In this document: one piece after another, positions 33,337 through 46,432 of the stretch
Position numbering within the stretch: position 1 is the first letter of the stretch
Layout: every line of letters starts with the position of its first letter
Assembly (NCBI GenBank): GCA_947685225.1
Contig: CANTUV010000039.1
Location: forward strand, 38,060,001-38,124,000
Length of the DNA stretch: 64,000 bases
Reading direction: 5' to 3'
Source of the DNA: Garcia nutans
Lineage: Eukaryota > Streptophyta > Magnoliopsida > Malpighiales > Euphorbiaceae
Program-made: the position numbers and the translations under genes
The notes under the pieces: model-generated
What the model saw: only the letters and a program-made list of their open reading frames with translations
Told to the model about the DNA's origin: nothing
Databases searched by the model: none

Positions 33337-34114
33337 TGGTTCTTACTAGCCTTGTAACCATCCATACCAAACTTCTTGAGAATCTCTTTGATGTATTTAG
33401 ATTGGTTGATGAAGATGTCATCCTTGCTTTGCTTGATTTGTATGCCAAGGAAGAATTTGAGTTCACCCATCATATTCACCTCAAATTCCTTAGTCATATA
33501 AGAAGCAAACTCTTAACACAAGGCCATATTAGTAACACTGCACATAATGTCATCAACATAAATTTGCACAATTAGAATGTCATGCTTATTTTTCTTAACA
33601 AAAGGAGTTGTATTAGCTTTTGCTTTTGAAAAAACCATTTTCTAAAAGATACAAACGAAGCTTATTATACCAAGCTCTTGGATCTTGTTTCAAACCATAC
33701 AAGGCTATAGTAAGTTTAAAAACATGATTTGGAAATCTATAATGTCCAATACCTAGAGGTTATTCAACATAGACTTCTTTATGTATAAAACAATTTAGAA
33801 AAGAACTTTTAACATCCATTTGAAATAACTTTAAATTCATATGATATACAAATGCTAAAAAATCATAATAGCTTCTAATCTAGCTGTGGGAGAAAAAGTG
33901 TCATCATAGTCAATGCCTTCCTCTTGCTTATAGCCTTTGGCAACCAATCGGGCCTTGTTCCCAGTGATGAGTCTAGTTTCATCAAGCTTGTTCCTAAACA
34001 CCTATTTAAATCTAATAATTTGGTGATCTTTAGGTTTGCAAACTAGCTTCCATATTTTGTTTCTCTCAAATTGATTAAGTTTATCTTGTATATCAATCAC
34101 CTAACATTCATCAA

Positions 34115-35272
34115 CTAGAGCCTCCTAATGGTCCTGGGCTCAATTTGAGAATTAAAACATATATTAGAATCTAAATGTCTAAGTTTAAAATGAGTACTTA
34201 CACCCTTGGAGTTATCTCCAATAATAAGCTCCTTTGGATGGTCCTTGCGATATTGCCATTCCTTAGGTAGCTCTAGAGTTGTCTCCTCTTGGGGATCCTC
34301 TTGATGCTCTATTTGTTGTTGAGGTGGCTTGTCATTGTCTTCCTTTATGGGATCATTCACCTTAAGCTTCTCAAATGAACTTATAAGATCATCAAGAATA
34401 CTATCTCTCTCAAGCTCAAGCTTAGAAGATTTATAAAAAATAACATGCATTGACTTTTTTACAACTAGAGATCTTCTATTAAAGACCTTATAGGCTTTGC
34501 TGGAGGAGGAATAGCCTAAGAAGATACCCTCATCTGATTTGGATGAGAATTTTCTAAGTTTGTCCTTGGTATTCAATATGAAGCATTTACATCCAAATAC
34601 TCTTAAGTATGAGACCTTAGGTTTTCTACCATTCCATAGCCCATAAGAACTTTTTCTCATTAAAGGTATTTTGAAAACTCTATTACAAATATAGCATGCA
34701 ATATTCATACATTCAACCCAAAAGTATGAAGGAAGTTCATACCCATTAAGCATAGTGCTAGCCGTTTCTACCAATGTTCTATTTTTCCTCTCTAAAACAC
34801 CATTTTGTTGTAAGGTCCTATGTGTGAAAAAATTGTGTGCAATACCAAATTCATTATAAAAATTGTCAAAATCCTCATTTTTAAATTCTTTAATATGATC
34901 ACTTCTAATAGATGTAATCATATAGCCTTTTTCATTTAAAACCTTTTTTGCAAAAATTTTAAAAGCATTAAAAGCTTCATTCTTATGAGCTAAGAAATTA
35001 ATCCAAGTAAATCTAGAGTAGTCATCTACAAGGATAATGCATATAGCTCCTCCTAGGCTAGCTATCCCATTTGGTCCAAACAAATCTAAATATATTAATT
35101 TCAAGGGTCTAGAGGTACTTATAATGATTTTTGACTTCAAAGAGCTTTTGTGTTGCTTCTCAAGTTGACATGGCCCACACAACTTGTCTTTGTTAAACTT
35201 CATCTTGAGGAGCCCATCTACTAGCTCTTCCTTGCTTAGGCATCGGAGTTGGTCTACGCTTGCATGCCCCAA
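34115..35272 (-). pseudogene. Copia integrase (gag-pre-integrase plus core), element E
   Basis: An open frame of 385 residues. The gag-pre-integrase zinc module runs from GHASVDQLRCLSKEELV to LCGPCQLEKQHKSS. The DDE core has Asp in YLDLFGP, Asp in IRSDHIKEF and Glu in NGVLERKNR, so the triad is kept. It is followed by YFWVECMNIACYICNR, FGCKCFILN and GIFLGYSSSSKAYKVFN, all standard copia integrase C-terminal blocks, and a charged linker toward RT. The rest of the polyprotein is riddled with stops, so this is an accidental long survivor. A related fragment lies at 60149-61118 on the plus strand. Confidence 0.85.
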
Positions 35273-36220
35273 TCTTCTATACTAAAGCAATGCATCATTG
35301 CTAAATGACACCAAAAACTCATATCTTGGTGTAAGTCAACTTTGTAGGTATTATCAATTCTTCCCCCCATTGAATACAAGTTTTGCATCATAAGATGTGA
35401 CATCGCATTCTTTGGAGTCAAAATTGACATTCTGACCTTTATCACACAATTACCTTACACTTAAAAGGTTATGCTTAAGAACTTCTACTAACCAAACATT
35501 TTCAATTAATTTCTTACCATGTGTGCCAATAGAGCCAATGCTTATAATCTTACCTTTGACAGTGTTTCCAAATGTCACACTTTTATCCTTTTTGGCCATA
35601 AGGGTATTGAAGAGCTTTGCATTGCCCTGTCATGTACATTGAGCATCTACTATCTATAAGCCAAACACTTTTCTTTCTTGTAGACTTTGGACACACTTAC
35701 AAAATAAAAGAGATTCAACTCTTCCTATGTACCCAAATAAACTTGGGTACTAGGGGTTAGCCTTGAAAGGGTCCTCTAATTTGAGGCGAGCTTTCCTAAT
35801 ATAGCAAAAGGTGTTTATATGGCCATATTTCATGTAATAGTGACATCTATATAAAGGTTTTAGCCTTTGCAACTTTTTTCTAGAAAATTTTGAAGGACGA
35901 TGTTGATTAGTGCTGCATGCACATGTATATTAAGAATGTGAGAGGTTTTATGCATGCTTGTGCCTTTATGAATTCTTTTTATACATAAATGCATAATTAG
36001 CTTTTGTTAGCTCTAGAGTTTTGTAAGCCTTATGTAGCCTTTTTGGGGATTTTAGGCTTTGTGTCTGCTTTAGTGTTCTTTTCAACCTCAATATTAGAAG
36101 TTTGAAGTGAGGAAGCTTTAACAAATATTATTGCCTTGGAAGTGGATGTGGATGAGCTATCATCGCCTAAACCATATTTAGAGCTAGGTGACCTTTAAGT
36201 ACTAATTAAAATTTCCAGAT

Positions 36221-37058
36221 TGTCACACCCCAAATCTAGAGGTGCGACGGCCCTAGGGTCCAGGTCGACTTAAGGTCGTTGAGTAACTTGTAAAACCCAT
36301 TACTATTCTACTTTATGTATATTGTTTCTTTAATTAGTGAGCCCATTTTTTTTTCAATTGTTTAAACATATATTAATCACAATACTCTTTGACATGCCCG
36401 GATCAACAAAATGTTTAAACTCTTATATGTTATAAATATGTACTTTTACATTCTTATAAACATCAATGTTACTATGTTACAACATCCACGCTACTATGTG
36501 ACAATCTCTTTCTATACTATTCATTCTTTATATATATAAATATATATTGTACACATTTATCATATTTATACTATGGAGCTTTATAGAGTACGTATACTAA
36601 GCTAAACAATATACACCTATAAATATCTAGCTACTTAAAGGAAAATGAAGAAGCTTTCGATAGTTGAGTCACATCTACACTGATTGTTGATATGGAGTGA
36701 GTTTTCATCTCAGTAAGAATAAAATATATACAGATAAATATGGAGGTTAATTAAGAATAAAGTAATAATTGGTTCAACATTACAATACAATTCAATTAAG
36801 TAAGGTACAATATACTCATAGTGATAGAAAAACACAATATAATACTATTATCATTTTTTCCAGTTATTTGTATCTAGGGATAGTAACTTCTTCCCTTTTG
36901 ATATTTCAATTACCTATGTGCACACAAGGCTTTTCTACCACATGAGGTCTATGGCCAGGTATCGGCTTGATGAAATAATTACAATAAATGGACCCATCAG
37001 TCCTTCTCAATCAATTGGTTACATCAACAATTACAATTCAAGAGCAATAAAATAATAC
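36221..37058 (-). mobile_element. Unassigned LTR-like sequence, left part (host of H)
   Basis: It starts TGTCACACCCCAAATCTAGAGG, a typical minus-orientation LTR opening, directly after copia sequence. It is non-coding, AT-rich and unlike the other LTR families here. It is interrupted at 37058 by solo LTR H and continues at 56496 until about 56856. The last five bases, AATAC, are H's left target-site duplication. Confidence 0.45.
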
Positions 37059-38595
37059 TGTAACACCCCTATACCCAATATACATACACCACATACATCC
37101 ACATATGTAATATACGTATACCGGATACAAGAATTGTAACACCCCTATACCCAATATACGTACATCACATACACCCACATATATAATATATGTATACCAG
37201 ATACAAGAATGTCACAAGCTATTTTAAACAAACATTTCTTATGAGAAAACTTAAAACATTTAAATTATATTATAGAATATAATAGATAAAACATTTGTTT
37301 ATTATGCAGCGGAATATACATATATATATAAACAACAAAAACAATATTTAAAAAAATATAGAGTTTATACATGCTTGGCAGTTCGTCTCTTATCTTGAAG
37401 TCCACAATCAACACTTCACAAGCCTAGACTCGACTCGGTCTAGCTGAACTCTCCGGTTCAACCGGATCTACCCTGTCACCTGTGCGATGAACCATAATCG
37501 GGCTAAGCCATAGGCTTAGTGGTACAAACTATGATGACAAAATGCTTCAAATGTAATGCCAATATCACACTTTCAAGCATTAGAAACAATATTCAAAAAT
37601 GCCATATTTCATAACATTAAATCTCATTATATTGTTCATTTGTTCCTTCATTCATAGTTGACATTAAAGCAAAGACAAGCATGGGCCCAAAAGAAACTAA
37701 TATGCCATTCAAATTCCAGAGTTACTGTTTTGGTCTAATAATCACATTTATCAAGCCCGTAGGCGAATCATTATCACAATGAGAAACATCTCATATGTAA
37801 CATCCCAACTAGGCTTTAAAGACTAGGCTCAACCAAGCTTCAAGGGGAGCTAAGCATCAACCCAACTTGGCTTCAAGGACCAAGCCCAACCCAGCTTCAA
37901 GGGATTGTTACTTTTAGGCATGCCACCAATAACAAAACTCTAAAAATTGAATAACATACTAGGCACACAATTCTTTCATTATTTCATTATCAATTTCATT
38001 CTCATTTTCTCGTAATCATCTAGGAAACCATGGCCCATTTATTTCATTTGCATCATTATAGCCAACAACAATGGCTTCACATCTCATCATTAGGGTATAC
38101 ATAACCAATTGCATTGTACATACATTTTGAATGATTATTTTATCTTTCACATTATTCAAATCATAGCATTAATCAATTGTGTCAACAATGTAATAGATTA
38201 CTTAACACATTTACAACCTAATGTGTTAAGTCCCAAAGTCATGTAAATATATGCGACCATGTAAGGTTTGTACTTACCTCAAGAGCAACTCACACCAATC
38301 CCAAACTCGTCTTCCAAGATCCTTCAACACTTGGATTAGGGCAATTCAATCTCTTCAAAACCTAATCCAAAAGTGATTATACACACTCACTTAGAGATAC
38401 ACATAAGATAATAAGGATAAGAACCAACTAGGGCAAACTCTACACATGACATGCTCAACAACACGGGCGTGTCCCTGACCGTGCCCTAAACTCACAACAT
38501 AGAAGCTTTGACACGTTCAGACATGGGCGTATCACTGCACGTGTCAATCTTCCTCCAACACAGTGGCTATGACACGCTCAGTGACATGGACATGT

Positions 38596-40317
38596 TGTTT
38601 TATTAGTTTTTGTTATAGATTTGTGTCCTGTTTATTATGATAATTATTGTTTTCTTTACGTATTTTGTTAGTTTTAATATGTTTATTTAGTGTTTTCATT
38701 AATTTTAGTAGTTTTAGTTTATTTCAGTGTTTATGTCATTTTTGTCCTAGTTTTTAGCGTGTTTTATGTTTTGTTGGTTAATGTTCATTTAATTCTTGTT
38801 TAAAGTTTGTTTCAAGTTTTGTTTTAGGTTAAAAAGCCAAGGAACCAAAAAGAAGGAAAAATGGACAGTAGCTGACACAGGCAGAGGACACGGCCAAGCT
38901 TGTGGCCGTGTCCCATATCAAGCTAAAAGGAAGCCACAAGACACAGAGATGGACACACTCAAGGGACACGGCCAAGTCACTGGCCGTGTCCCTCCAAAGA
39001 AGCTCAGACACGACCAAGTTGCTTAAGCTTGGCCGTGTCTCACTTAAATCCAAAGCAAAGAAGAAGAAACTCTCACAGTAGAAGACACAGGCAAGGGACA
39101 CGGCCAAGTCACTGGCCGTGTCCCTCCAAAAAGGTCCAACACGGCCAAGCCACTCCAACACGGCCGTGTCACTCAACCAAAGAAGAAAAGAAGAAACTCT
39201 GAGACAGAAGCAAACACAAGCAAGGGACACGGCCAGGCTTGTGGCTGTGTCCCTCCAATTCACCACCAACACGGCCAAGTTCACTCTAACTTGGCAGTGT
39301 CTCTCATGGACCAAAGGCAAGCGGATTTTTAAAGCAGAGATTCGTATAAATATGGGATTTTAGGGTTTTCTTAAGTGTGTTGAGAGTTTGAGAGCTGTTT
39401 TAGCCGTCAAAGAGAATTTTAGGGTTTGATAACTTGTTTTCTTTGATTTTTGATTACACTTTGGATTAATCTAGCTTAGATTAGATTGTTCTAGCCATTG
39501 ATACATCCTTCTTGCAAGATTTGAACAAGAGATTCTTCAGAAGCTTCAAGGAGTTTGTAACTTGGTTTTGTTCTTGAACTTTATCTCTTTATTTTCATTG
39601 GAATTGTATTTATGAATATTATCATGTCTAAATTGATTTCTTTGAATATTAATGAGATGAGTATGTTTGATAGCATTATGAACTAATTTGATCTAGTTTA
39701 GGGTTTGTATGGATCTGCTATGATTGTATGAATTGGTTATTCTCTTAGCTAATAATTTCTTTAGTCTTGATTGAATGGAATATTGTTAATATATAATTGA
39801 TTGGCCACCAATTATGTGTTTTAGGTATTAGATGATGGATTGACAGATGAAGTCTAATGCTGGAACAATTCAATTAGGGACTTAGGTGAATTAGAGATAT
39901 AACCTATTAAAAAGATTATTTCAATCATAACAAGATTAGTTTAAAGAGGTTTGAATGCGAGAGCTTATTTCCTTGACTCGATTAATTAAGTTGCTTGAGA
40001 TTTAATCTTTGAAATTAAATTAGTTAAGAGGAATAACCATTCATACATATAAGTAGTAGAGAAGTGCAAACCCTAGACCCTTCTATTAAGTGAATCAAAT
40101 CTTCAACTCAATTTACTTTTATTGTTTTAAACTTCAATCAATCTGTCTTATTAATTGTTAGCAATTTAAATTTATTCATTACTTGCTATTTATAATCTGA
40201 TAATCAATTAGCTACTTTAGCTTCCTTGTGAGACGACCTTGGGGCGATCACCTTTGCTACAACTACCTCGTATACTTACGAGTGACGCTTTGTGGTAGAG
40301 TTAATTCGAGCGCAACA
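38596..40317 (+). mobile_element. Athila-type solo LTR, TSD CATGT/CGTGT
   Basis: It starts TGTTTTATTAG and ends GAGCGCAACA. Flanks are CATGT (38591-38595) and CGTGT (40318-40322), one mismatch. The end block (GACGACCTTGGGGCGATC, TATACTTACGAGTGACGC, GCGCAACA) is characteristic of Athila LTRs. An array of GACACGGCCAAG/GGCCGTGTCCC paired words (38878-39305) lies just before a TATA box at 39345-39352. No internal sequence is attached. Orientation is inferred from the end block and TATA. Confidence 0.8.
39345..39352 (+). promoter_or_regulatory. LTR TATA box (Athila-type solo LTR)
   Basis: TATAAATA follows the palindromic GACACGGCC array by about 40 bp, the expected start of the R region. Confidence 0.6.
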
Positions 40318-41315
40318 CGTGTCACTGGACGTGTCAATACTACTCCAACACAGTGGCTATGACACACTCAGTGACATGGGCATGTCACTGGTCGTGTCAC
40401 CCATCCAAAAAATAGAACCATTGACACGCCCAAAGACATGGTCATGCTACTAGGCGTCTCAGGCCAAAAACCTGATTTCGACACCAAAAATGCCACATCC
40501 AACAAACCTCTTCTTAAACCCTTTTTCCATTCCAAACAATCTTACCCAAAACTATCAATAAACCATACTAAACTTGCATATCAACAAAACAACTCAAAAC
40601 AAGGATCAAACACAATCACAACTCAACCCATACACAATCCACAACTCTTGCTTTCTTTTCACCAAACTTAACCTTTCCTCCAAACCAACCCCAAAATCCA
40701 AGTCAAATAGACAACACACTCTCAAACACATCAAAATTAACCATACATATATCAACAACAACCATTCACCAAACTCAATTCACAAGCTTAAAAGAAAACC
40801 AAAGAATCAAGTTGGAAACTTACCAAAAGTGAGGAAAATCCTTCAAACTCCAACTTGATCTCTTGAAACACCTTCAAATCTTGAGTTAGGAAGCAACAAA
40901 AATCCCTTTCCTTTAGTTGATAGTGGTGGCCGGCTAAGCACAAGAAAGAGGAAGAAGATGAAAATAAGTCAACCCAAAATCAACTCATCTAACCACACAA
41001 ACTCTCTTTTAATATCCACCAAGCAATTAAATATTATAATAATATAAATATCCTCTTCCACTAATATGTAATTTATAATTTAATTAATCCAAATATCCTT
41101 TGACCTTATAGTAATATGTTGACTTGTATATGTTGTATATATCTTCATATATACAACATATACACACTCCTCTTTTCCTCTTAATCCTTTATACACACTT
41201 CAAAATCATTTAATCCAATTACAATAACTAACATTTCCAAAATTTTAGGGTATAGTTTGGGATATTACAATTCTCCCCCTCTATAAATAAATTTCGTTCT
41301 CAAAATTACCTGATT

Positions 41316-42947
41316 TCAAGTCTGAAACAGCTGGGGATACTGATCTCGCATCACTTGCTCACTTTCCCAAGTTGCCTCTTCCTTTGCATGATTCTTCCAA
41401 AGAACCTTCACAAGTGGCACTTTCTTATTTCTCAACTCTTTCACTTCATGTGCCAAAATAGCCATAGGTTCTTTTTCAAAAGTCAGATTCGGACTCACTT
41501 CAATAGACTCAATTGACAGAACGTGAGATGGGTCTGATTTGTACCTCCGTAGCATAGAAACATGGAAGACATTGTGAATTCTATCCAATTCAGGCGGCAA
41601 AGCAAGTCGATAGGCAATTGGTCCAACTCTCTCCAGTACCTCATAAGGTCCAATGAAACGAGGACTTAGCTTCCCTTTACGGCCAAATCTTAAAATTCTC
41701 TTCCAAGGAGACACTTTCAAAAATATTTTATCTCCAACACAGAACTCTATGTCTCTCCTCTTCAAATCTGAGTAAGATTTCTGTCGGTCTGAAGCTGCTT
41801 TCAACAGATCCCGAATTATTTTCACTTTCTCTTCCATTTCCTTAATCAAATCGGGACCAACCAATTTACCTTCTCCAACTTCATTCCAACATAGAGGCGT
41901 CCTACATCTTCTACAATACAATGCCTCATAGGGTGCCATTTTAATACTAGATTGATGACTGTTGTTATAAGCAAATTCCATCAATGGCAAAAATCTGTCC
42001 CAACTTCCAGAGAAATCAATGACACAGCTTCTCAACATATCCTCTAAAATCTTTATCACTCTCTCTAACTGCCCATCTATCTGAGGATGGAAAGTAGTAC
42101 TAAAATGTAACTGAGAACCCAAAGCATCATGCAAACTCTTCCAAAACCTTGAAGTGAACTGAGGATCTCAATCGGATACCAAAGAAATTGGGACTCTATG
42201 CAACTTCACTATCTCACTGATATACAGCTCAGCCAACTTCTCCAGAGAATAGTCCATTCTAACTGGAATAAAATGAGTTGTTTTTGTCAACTGATCAACA
42301 ATCACCTAGATGGCATCATGCTTCCTCTGAGTCAAAGGTAAACCAGTCACAAAATCCATTGTTACACGTTCCCATTTCCATTCCGGTACTATTAAAGGTT
42401 GAAGCAACCCTGTAGGAACTTGGTGTTTGGCTTTCACTCTCTGACATGTGAGACATTTGGATACAAACTCCGCTATATCTCTCTTCATACCTAACCACCA
42501 ATAATGTTGCTTCAAATCATGATACATCTTAGTAATCCCAGGGTGCATAGCAAAAGCCGACTGATGTGCTTCTTCCAAAATTATCTTTTTCAATCTTGCA
42601 TCATTAGGAACACACAATCTATCTTTGTACCAAATGCTGCCATCATCTCTCACAAGAAAACCTCGGATCTCCCCATTTTGGCAATCCGACACAACTTTTT
42701 GAATTTTCACATTAGCCTGAGCCTCTTTAATATGATCCAACAACACTGGTCTCAATTGCAAATGAGCTAACAAAGCACCATCATCACATGATTCAAAACT
42801 AGCATGCAACGCTCTCAATTCAACAAGCAACGAGAGCGAATAAGCAGTCAAACCTGCCAAAGACTTCTGACTCAAGGCATCTGCTACAACATTTGCCTTG
42901 CCAGGATGATAATGAATTAAACAGCCGTAGTCTTTAATCAACTCCAT
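41316..42947 (-). pseudogene. Integrase and chromodomain of element F
   Basis: Minus-strand frames 42947-42306 and 42134-41316 are joined by a short stretch with stops near 42304 and 42165. The first gives the end of RNase H (HYHPGKANVVADALS), the integrase zinc module (SAFAMHPGITKMYHD, CLTCQRVKAKHQ) and the first catalytic Asp (TMDFVTGLP). The second gives TTFHPQIDGQLER with the catalytic Glu, CRTPLCWNEVGE, the SPRFIGPYEVLERVGP block and a chromodomain-like tail (LAHEVKELRNKKVPLVKVLW, EEATWESEQV) ending at 41316. Chromodomains target these elements to heterochromatin. Two premature stops disable it. Confidence 0.85.
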
Positions 42948-44224
42948 CCGCCGTCTCTACCGAAGATTCAACTCTTTTTGAACCCCCAAATATTTCAAAC
43001 TCTTGTGATCTGTATAGATGAAACACTTCTCCCTATACAAGTGGTGTCGCCAAATCTTCAAAGCAAACACTATGGCTGCCAATTACGAATCATGCGTCAG
43101 ATAATTAAGCTCATGCGGCTTCAACTGCCGAGAAGCATAAGCTATGACTTTACCCTCCTGCATCAAAACACAACCTAAACCACTATGTGAAGCATCACTT
43201 TAAATCACATATGGTTTTCTTCCATAGGCAAAGTAAGAACAGGAGCTTGAGTCAACATTTCCTTCAACTACTCAAAACATGCTTGACACTGATCTGTCCA
43301 CACAAATCTAACTCCCTTTCGAAGTAATCTGGTGAGTGGAGCAGCTATCAAAGAAAAACCCTTCACAAACCGTCGATAATAGCCTGCTAAACCCAGAAAA
43401 CTTCTAACTTCGGTCACAGTCTTCGGTGGACTCCAATTCAAAATGGCCTCAACTTTACTCGGATCAACTCTAATACCATCTGCTGACACCACATGACCGA
43501 GAAAAGTCACTTGATCAAGCCAAAACTCACACTTAGATAGCTTAGCATACAACTACTTCTCTCTCAAAGTCTGCAACACAATCTGCAAGTGCTTATCATG
43601 ATCCTTCTCATTATGCGAATACACCAAAATATCATCAATGAAGACCACCATAAACTAATCTAGATAGGGTCTAAACACCCTGTTCATCAAATCCATAAAA
43701 GTTGCTGGTGCATTCATTAATCCAAAAGGCATCACCAAAAACTCATAATGCCCATACCTTGTATGGAAAGCTGTCTTAGATACATCTTCAGCTCTGACTC
43801 TCAACTGACGGTACCTTGATCTCAGATCAATCTTGGAAAACACTGCTGCTCCCTTCAACTGATTGAAGAGATCATTTATCCTAGGCAAAGGATACTTATT
43901 CTTGATAGTCACCTTATTCAACTGCCTATAATCGATGCACAATCTTAAAGTATCATCCTTCTTCTTTACAAACAAAACAGGTGCTCCCCACGGAGACGCA
44001 CTAGGGTGAACAAACTCTTTATCTAACAACTCCTGCAATTGCACCTTCAACTCTCTCAACTCACCAGGTGACATTTGATAGGGAGTAATACAGATGGGAG
44101 TGGTACAAGGCAACAAATCGATACCAAACTCAACATCTCTCTCAGGGGGTAACCCTGGCAACTCCTCAGGAAAAACATCTAGGAATTCCGCAATTGTGGA
44201 TATACTATCAAGTTGAGAACCCAC
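42948..44224 (-). pseudogene. Reverse transcriptase and RNase H of element F
   Basis: Frame 44224-43655 covers RT from FPEELPGLPPERDVEF through LCIDYRQLNKVTIKNKYPLP and VMPFGLMNAPATFMDLMN. After a stop the catalytic FIDD block follows near 43635. Frame 43552-43268 covers YAKLSKCEFWLDQVTFLGHV to YRRFVKGFS and the RNase H start. RNase H blocks continue to 42948 with several stops. The order is that of a standard chromovirus. Stops at about 43653, 43553, 43266 and 43199 make it inactive. Confidence 0.85.
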
Positions 44225-44368
44225 TACTTTGGTATCTACAACATGAGCAAGATAAGCATCACACCCTTTTGAAGCAACTTCCTAGCTGCAACAGCTGAAA
44301 CAAATAAGGATGCAATATATCTCTACTCACTAGATACCATCACTGGTTCTCAGGGTAACACACTTCTT

Positions 44369-45830
44369 TTAACAGTCTAACATAACTCCATGCTTAGACA
44401 ACCAATCCATGCCTAAGATTAGATCATACTCTTTAAAAGACATTTCAATCAAATCACCCAAGAACTCCTCATCTTGCACCACAACTGAACTATCTCGGTG
44501 CACCTTGCTAACTGTCACACTATGCCCTAAAGGATTTGTCACAAAGGCATCAAATCCTAGGCACTCAGAATACAATTCAGTCACATGCAAAATAGATGCA
44601 CTTATATATGAATGCGTAGATCCTGAATCAATAAGAGCAAGAACTGGAATGCCAAATAAAGAAAATGTACCTGCAATAACTGCTGAAGCATCTGGCTGCC
44701 TTTGCATCACATACAATCTCTGAGATGGCCCAGCCTCATCTGGCCTACTACCTCTGGATGTAAAACCTCCTCTCTGACTAATCTCGGGTCGACCACCTCT
44801 ACTAAAATCTCTGCCCCCTCGACCTCCTCTGCTGACACCAGGTTGAGAAGCTACAGTATCAGTCTGTCTATCTTCCAGTAGCTTAGGACAATATTTGATG
44901 AAATGATTCGATGACCCACATCTAAAACACACTCCTAGTCCACCCGTCTTCCAGCAAGCACCCCCATGTGCCCTACCACAATGAACACATGTAGGTGGAA
45001 TAGATCTCTGAGCCATTGGGGTCAGAGCACTAGCTACAGAAACTGTAGGTCTCAGTCTCTGCCTCTGATACTAAACTGACCTACCAGACTGCCTCTGGCT
45101 CCTACTGACTCTCGAAAAAAAACTTCCTCTGCCTCTCTTCATAGATGAAGACCCTGCCTCAAACTGGGGGTCTCCTAACTCTAGTCTCCTCCTCAGTAGC
45201 AGCTGTTGTAATCTCCTGTGCTCTCTCAACACTTTTGGCAGTGGCAACCAACTGAGAAAATTCTTGGTACGGAGAACCAGCAATAATACACATAATAGAG
45301 GGCCTCAATCCCTCCTCAAATCTCCTGCACCGGTCAATCTCATCTGAAATAATCCCACTAGCATAATGACTCAATTGGATATACTCAATCTCATACTCTG
45401 TCACTGTCCGGTTATCTTATCTCAGACTCAAAAATTCCATCTTCTTGGCATCCGTATACTCCCTCGGAGTATACTTCTGCTCAAACTCCCGCAGAAAATC
45501 ACCATAAGTTAGGGTCAGTGGATCATCCATGGCATGTGGAATCATCTTCCACCAATTATAAGCATCTCTCTGCAGAAGGGATCTAGCATAATCAAATTTC
45601 TCTTCAGCAGTAGCCTGCAGCTAGATAAATACCCTCTGAACTCTATCCAACCACTGTTCAGCTACTACAGGATCTGTAGTACCAAAGAAATCCTCAGCTC
45701 CAAACTTCCTTAATTTATCATACTGCCTCACCGGCACTTGCGGCAGTGGTTGCGGTAGCGGCTGCTGCACTGGAGATTGCCTCAGCAATTCTACCATATG
45801 CCGTAACCAAATCGGCGGAATCTCATCATA
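44369..45830 (-). pseudogene. Gag and protease of element F, 5' truncated
   Basis: On the minus strand from 45830, a retrotransposon gag domain is readable (FFGTTDPVVAEQWLDRVQR, YNWWKMIPHAM, LREFEQKYTPREYTDAKKM) with stops near 45624 and 45417. A second part follows (LSHYASGIISDEIDRCRRFE). Frame 45016-44369 has a CCHC zinc knuckle (CFRCGSSNHFIKYC), an RGG-rich linker and a retropepsin-like protease with LIDSGSTHSYIS and ILGMDWLSKHG. The beginning of gag is missing: at about 45830 the sequence jumps into the middle of the LTR. The protease triad is intact. Confidence 0.85.
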
Positions 45831-46003
45831 ATAGATGAAACTTTTGTTTATTATGCAGCGGAATATACATATATATATATAACAAAAATAATATTTACAA
45901 AAATATAGAGTTTATATATGCTTGGCAGTTCGTCTCTGATCTTGAAGTCCACAATCAACACTTCACAAGAATCACAAGCCTAGACTCGACTCGGTCTAGC
46001 TAA

Positions 46004-46432
46004 CACTACAAAAATATTCGGCATTTGCGACGGATATTTGCGACGGACTTGTTTCCGTTGCAAATTTTCTACGGATCTCGGACGGACAAGTTAGAGGAAT
46101 TTTGAGAAATTAGTCACAAATCGGTTGCAAATCCGTAGTAAATCTGCGACGAAAATCATTCCGTCTCAAATAATCGTCGCAAAAGTTGGCGCGGATACTT
46201 GGCGAGAGAGAGACCCGCGTATATTTTTTCGCGAAAATTTTTTCCGTCGCAGATTGGTTGTAGAAAACACTAAAAAAAGCAATTTGCAACGGAAATCTGC
46301 TACCGTCTATTGCCGTCGCAAATTTCACTACAAAAATATTAGGCATTTGCGACAGAAATCTGCAACGGATAATTTCCGTCGCAAATTTGCGACGGATCTG
46401 CAACGCATTTGCGACAGAATAAATTATATCAA
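46004..46432. repeat. Left subterminal repeats of the CACTA element
   Basis: A dense run of TTTGCGACGG and its inverse CCGTCGCAAAT, with the CACTACAAAAATATT end motif repeated at 46327. Such subterminal words are the usual binding sites of CACTA-element accessory proteins. Confidence 0.75.

Larger units (their letters stand above)
32601..36220 (-). mobile_element. Decayed SIRE-like Ty1/copia element E
   Basis: Minus-strand order from 36220 is: gag end with a degenerate zinc knuckle (near 35850-35830), protease-like WLIDSRCS (near 35665), integrase (35272-34115), reverse transcriptase (about 34110-33100) and RNase H (about 33070-32610). Order protease-integrase-RT-RNase H is diagnostic of copia. 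RT and RNase H carry many stops. Its gag side is cut at 36221 by another LTR-like sequence. No LTR of its own is identified. Confidence 0.75.
37135..41269 (-). mobile_element. 3' LTR of element F
   Basis: Begins TGTAACACCCC and ends GGATATTACA, split by an Athila-type solo LTR (38596-40317). Carries a damaged form of the GCGCGAT hairpin (37482-37503), CTTCAAGG words (37800-37910) and GACACG/CGTGTC words (38450-38590 and 40322-40465). On the internal side the purine tract (minus: AGAGGGGGAGAAT) occupies about 41270-41283. Confidence 0.88.

Noticed and set aside
37059..37210. 76-bp tandem duplication of an LTR end
   Set aside because: Explained better by insertion of element F 76 bp inside related LTR H, since AGAAT duplications flank F and AATAC flank H.
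38829..39320. 163-residue minus-strand ORF with repeated RDTASDLAVSLACV blocks
   Set aside because: It is the translation of the palindromic GACACGGCC array in the Athila-type LTR. The repeat structure is at DNA level and both strands stay open for the same reason.
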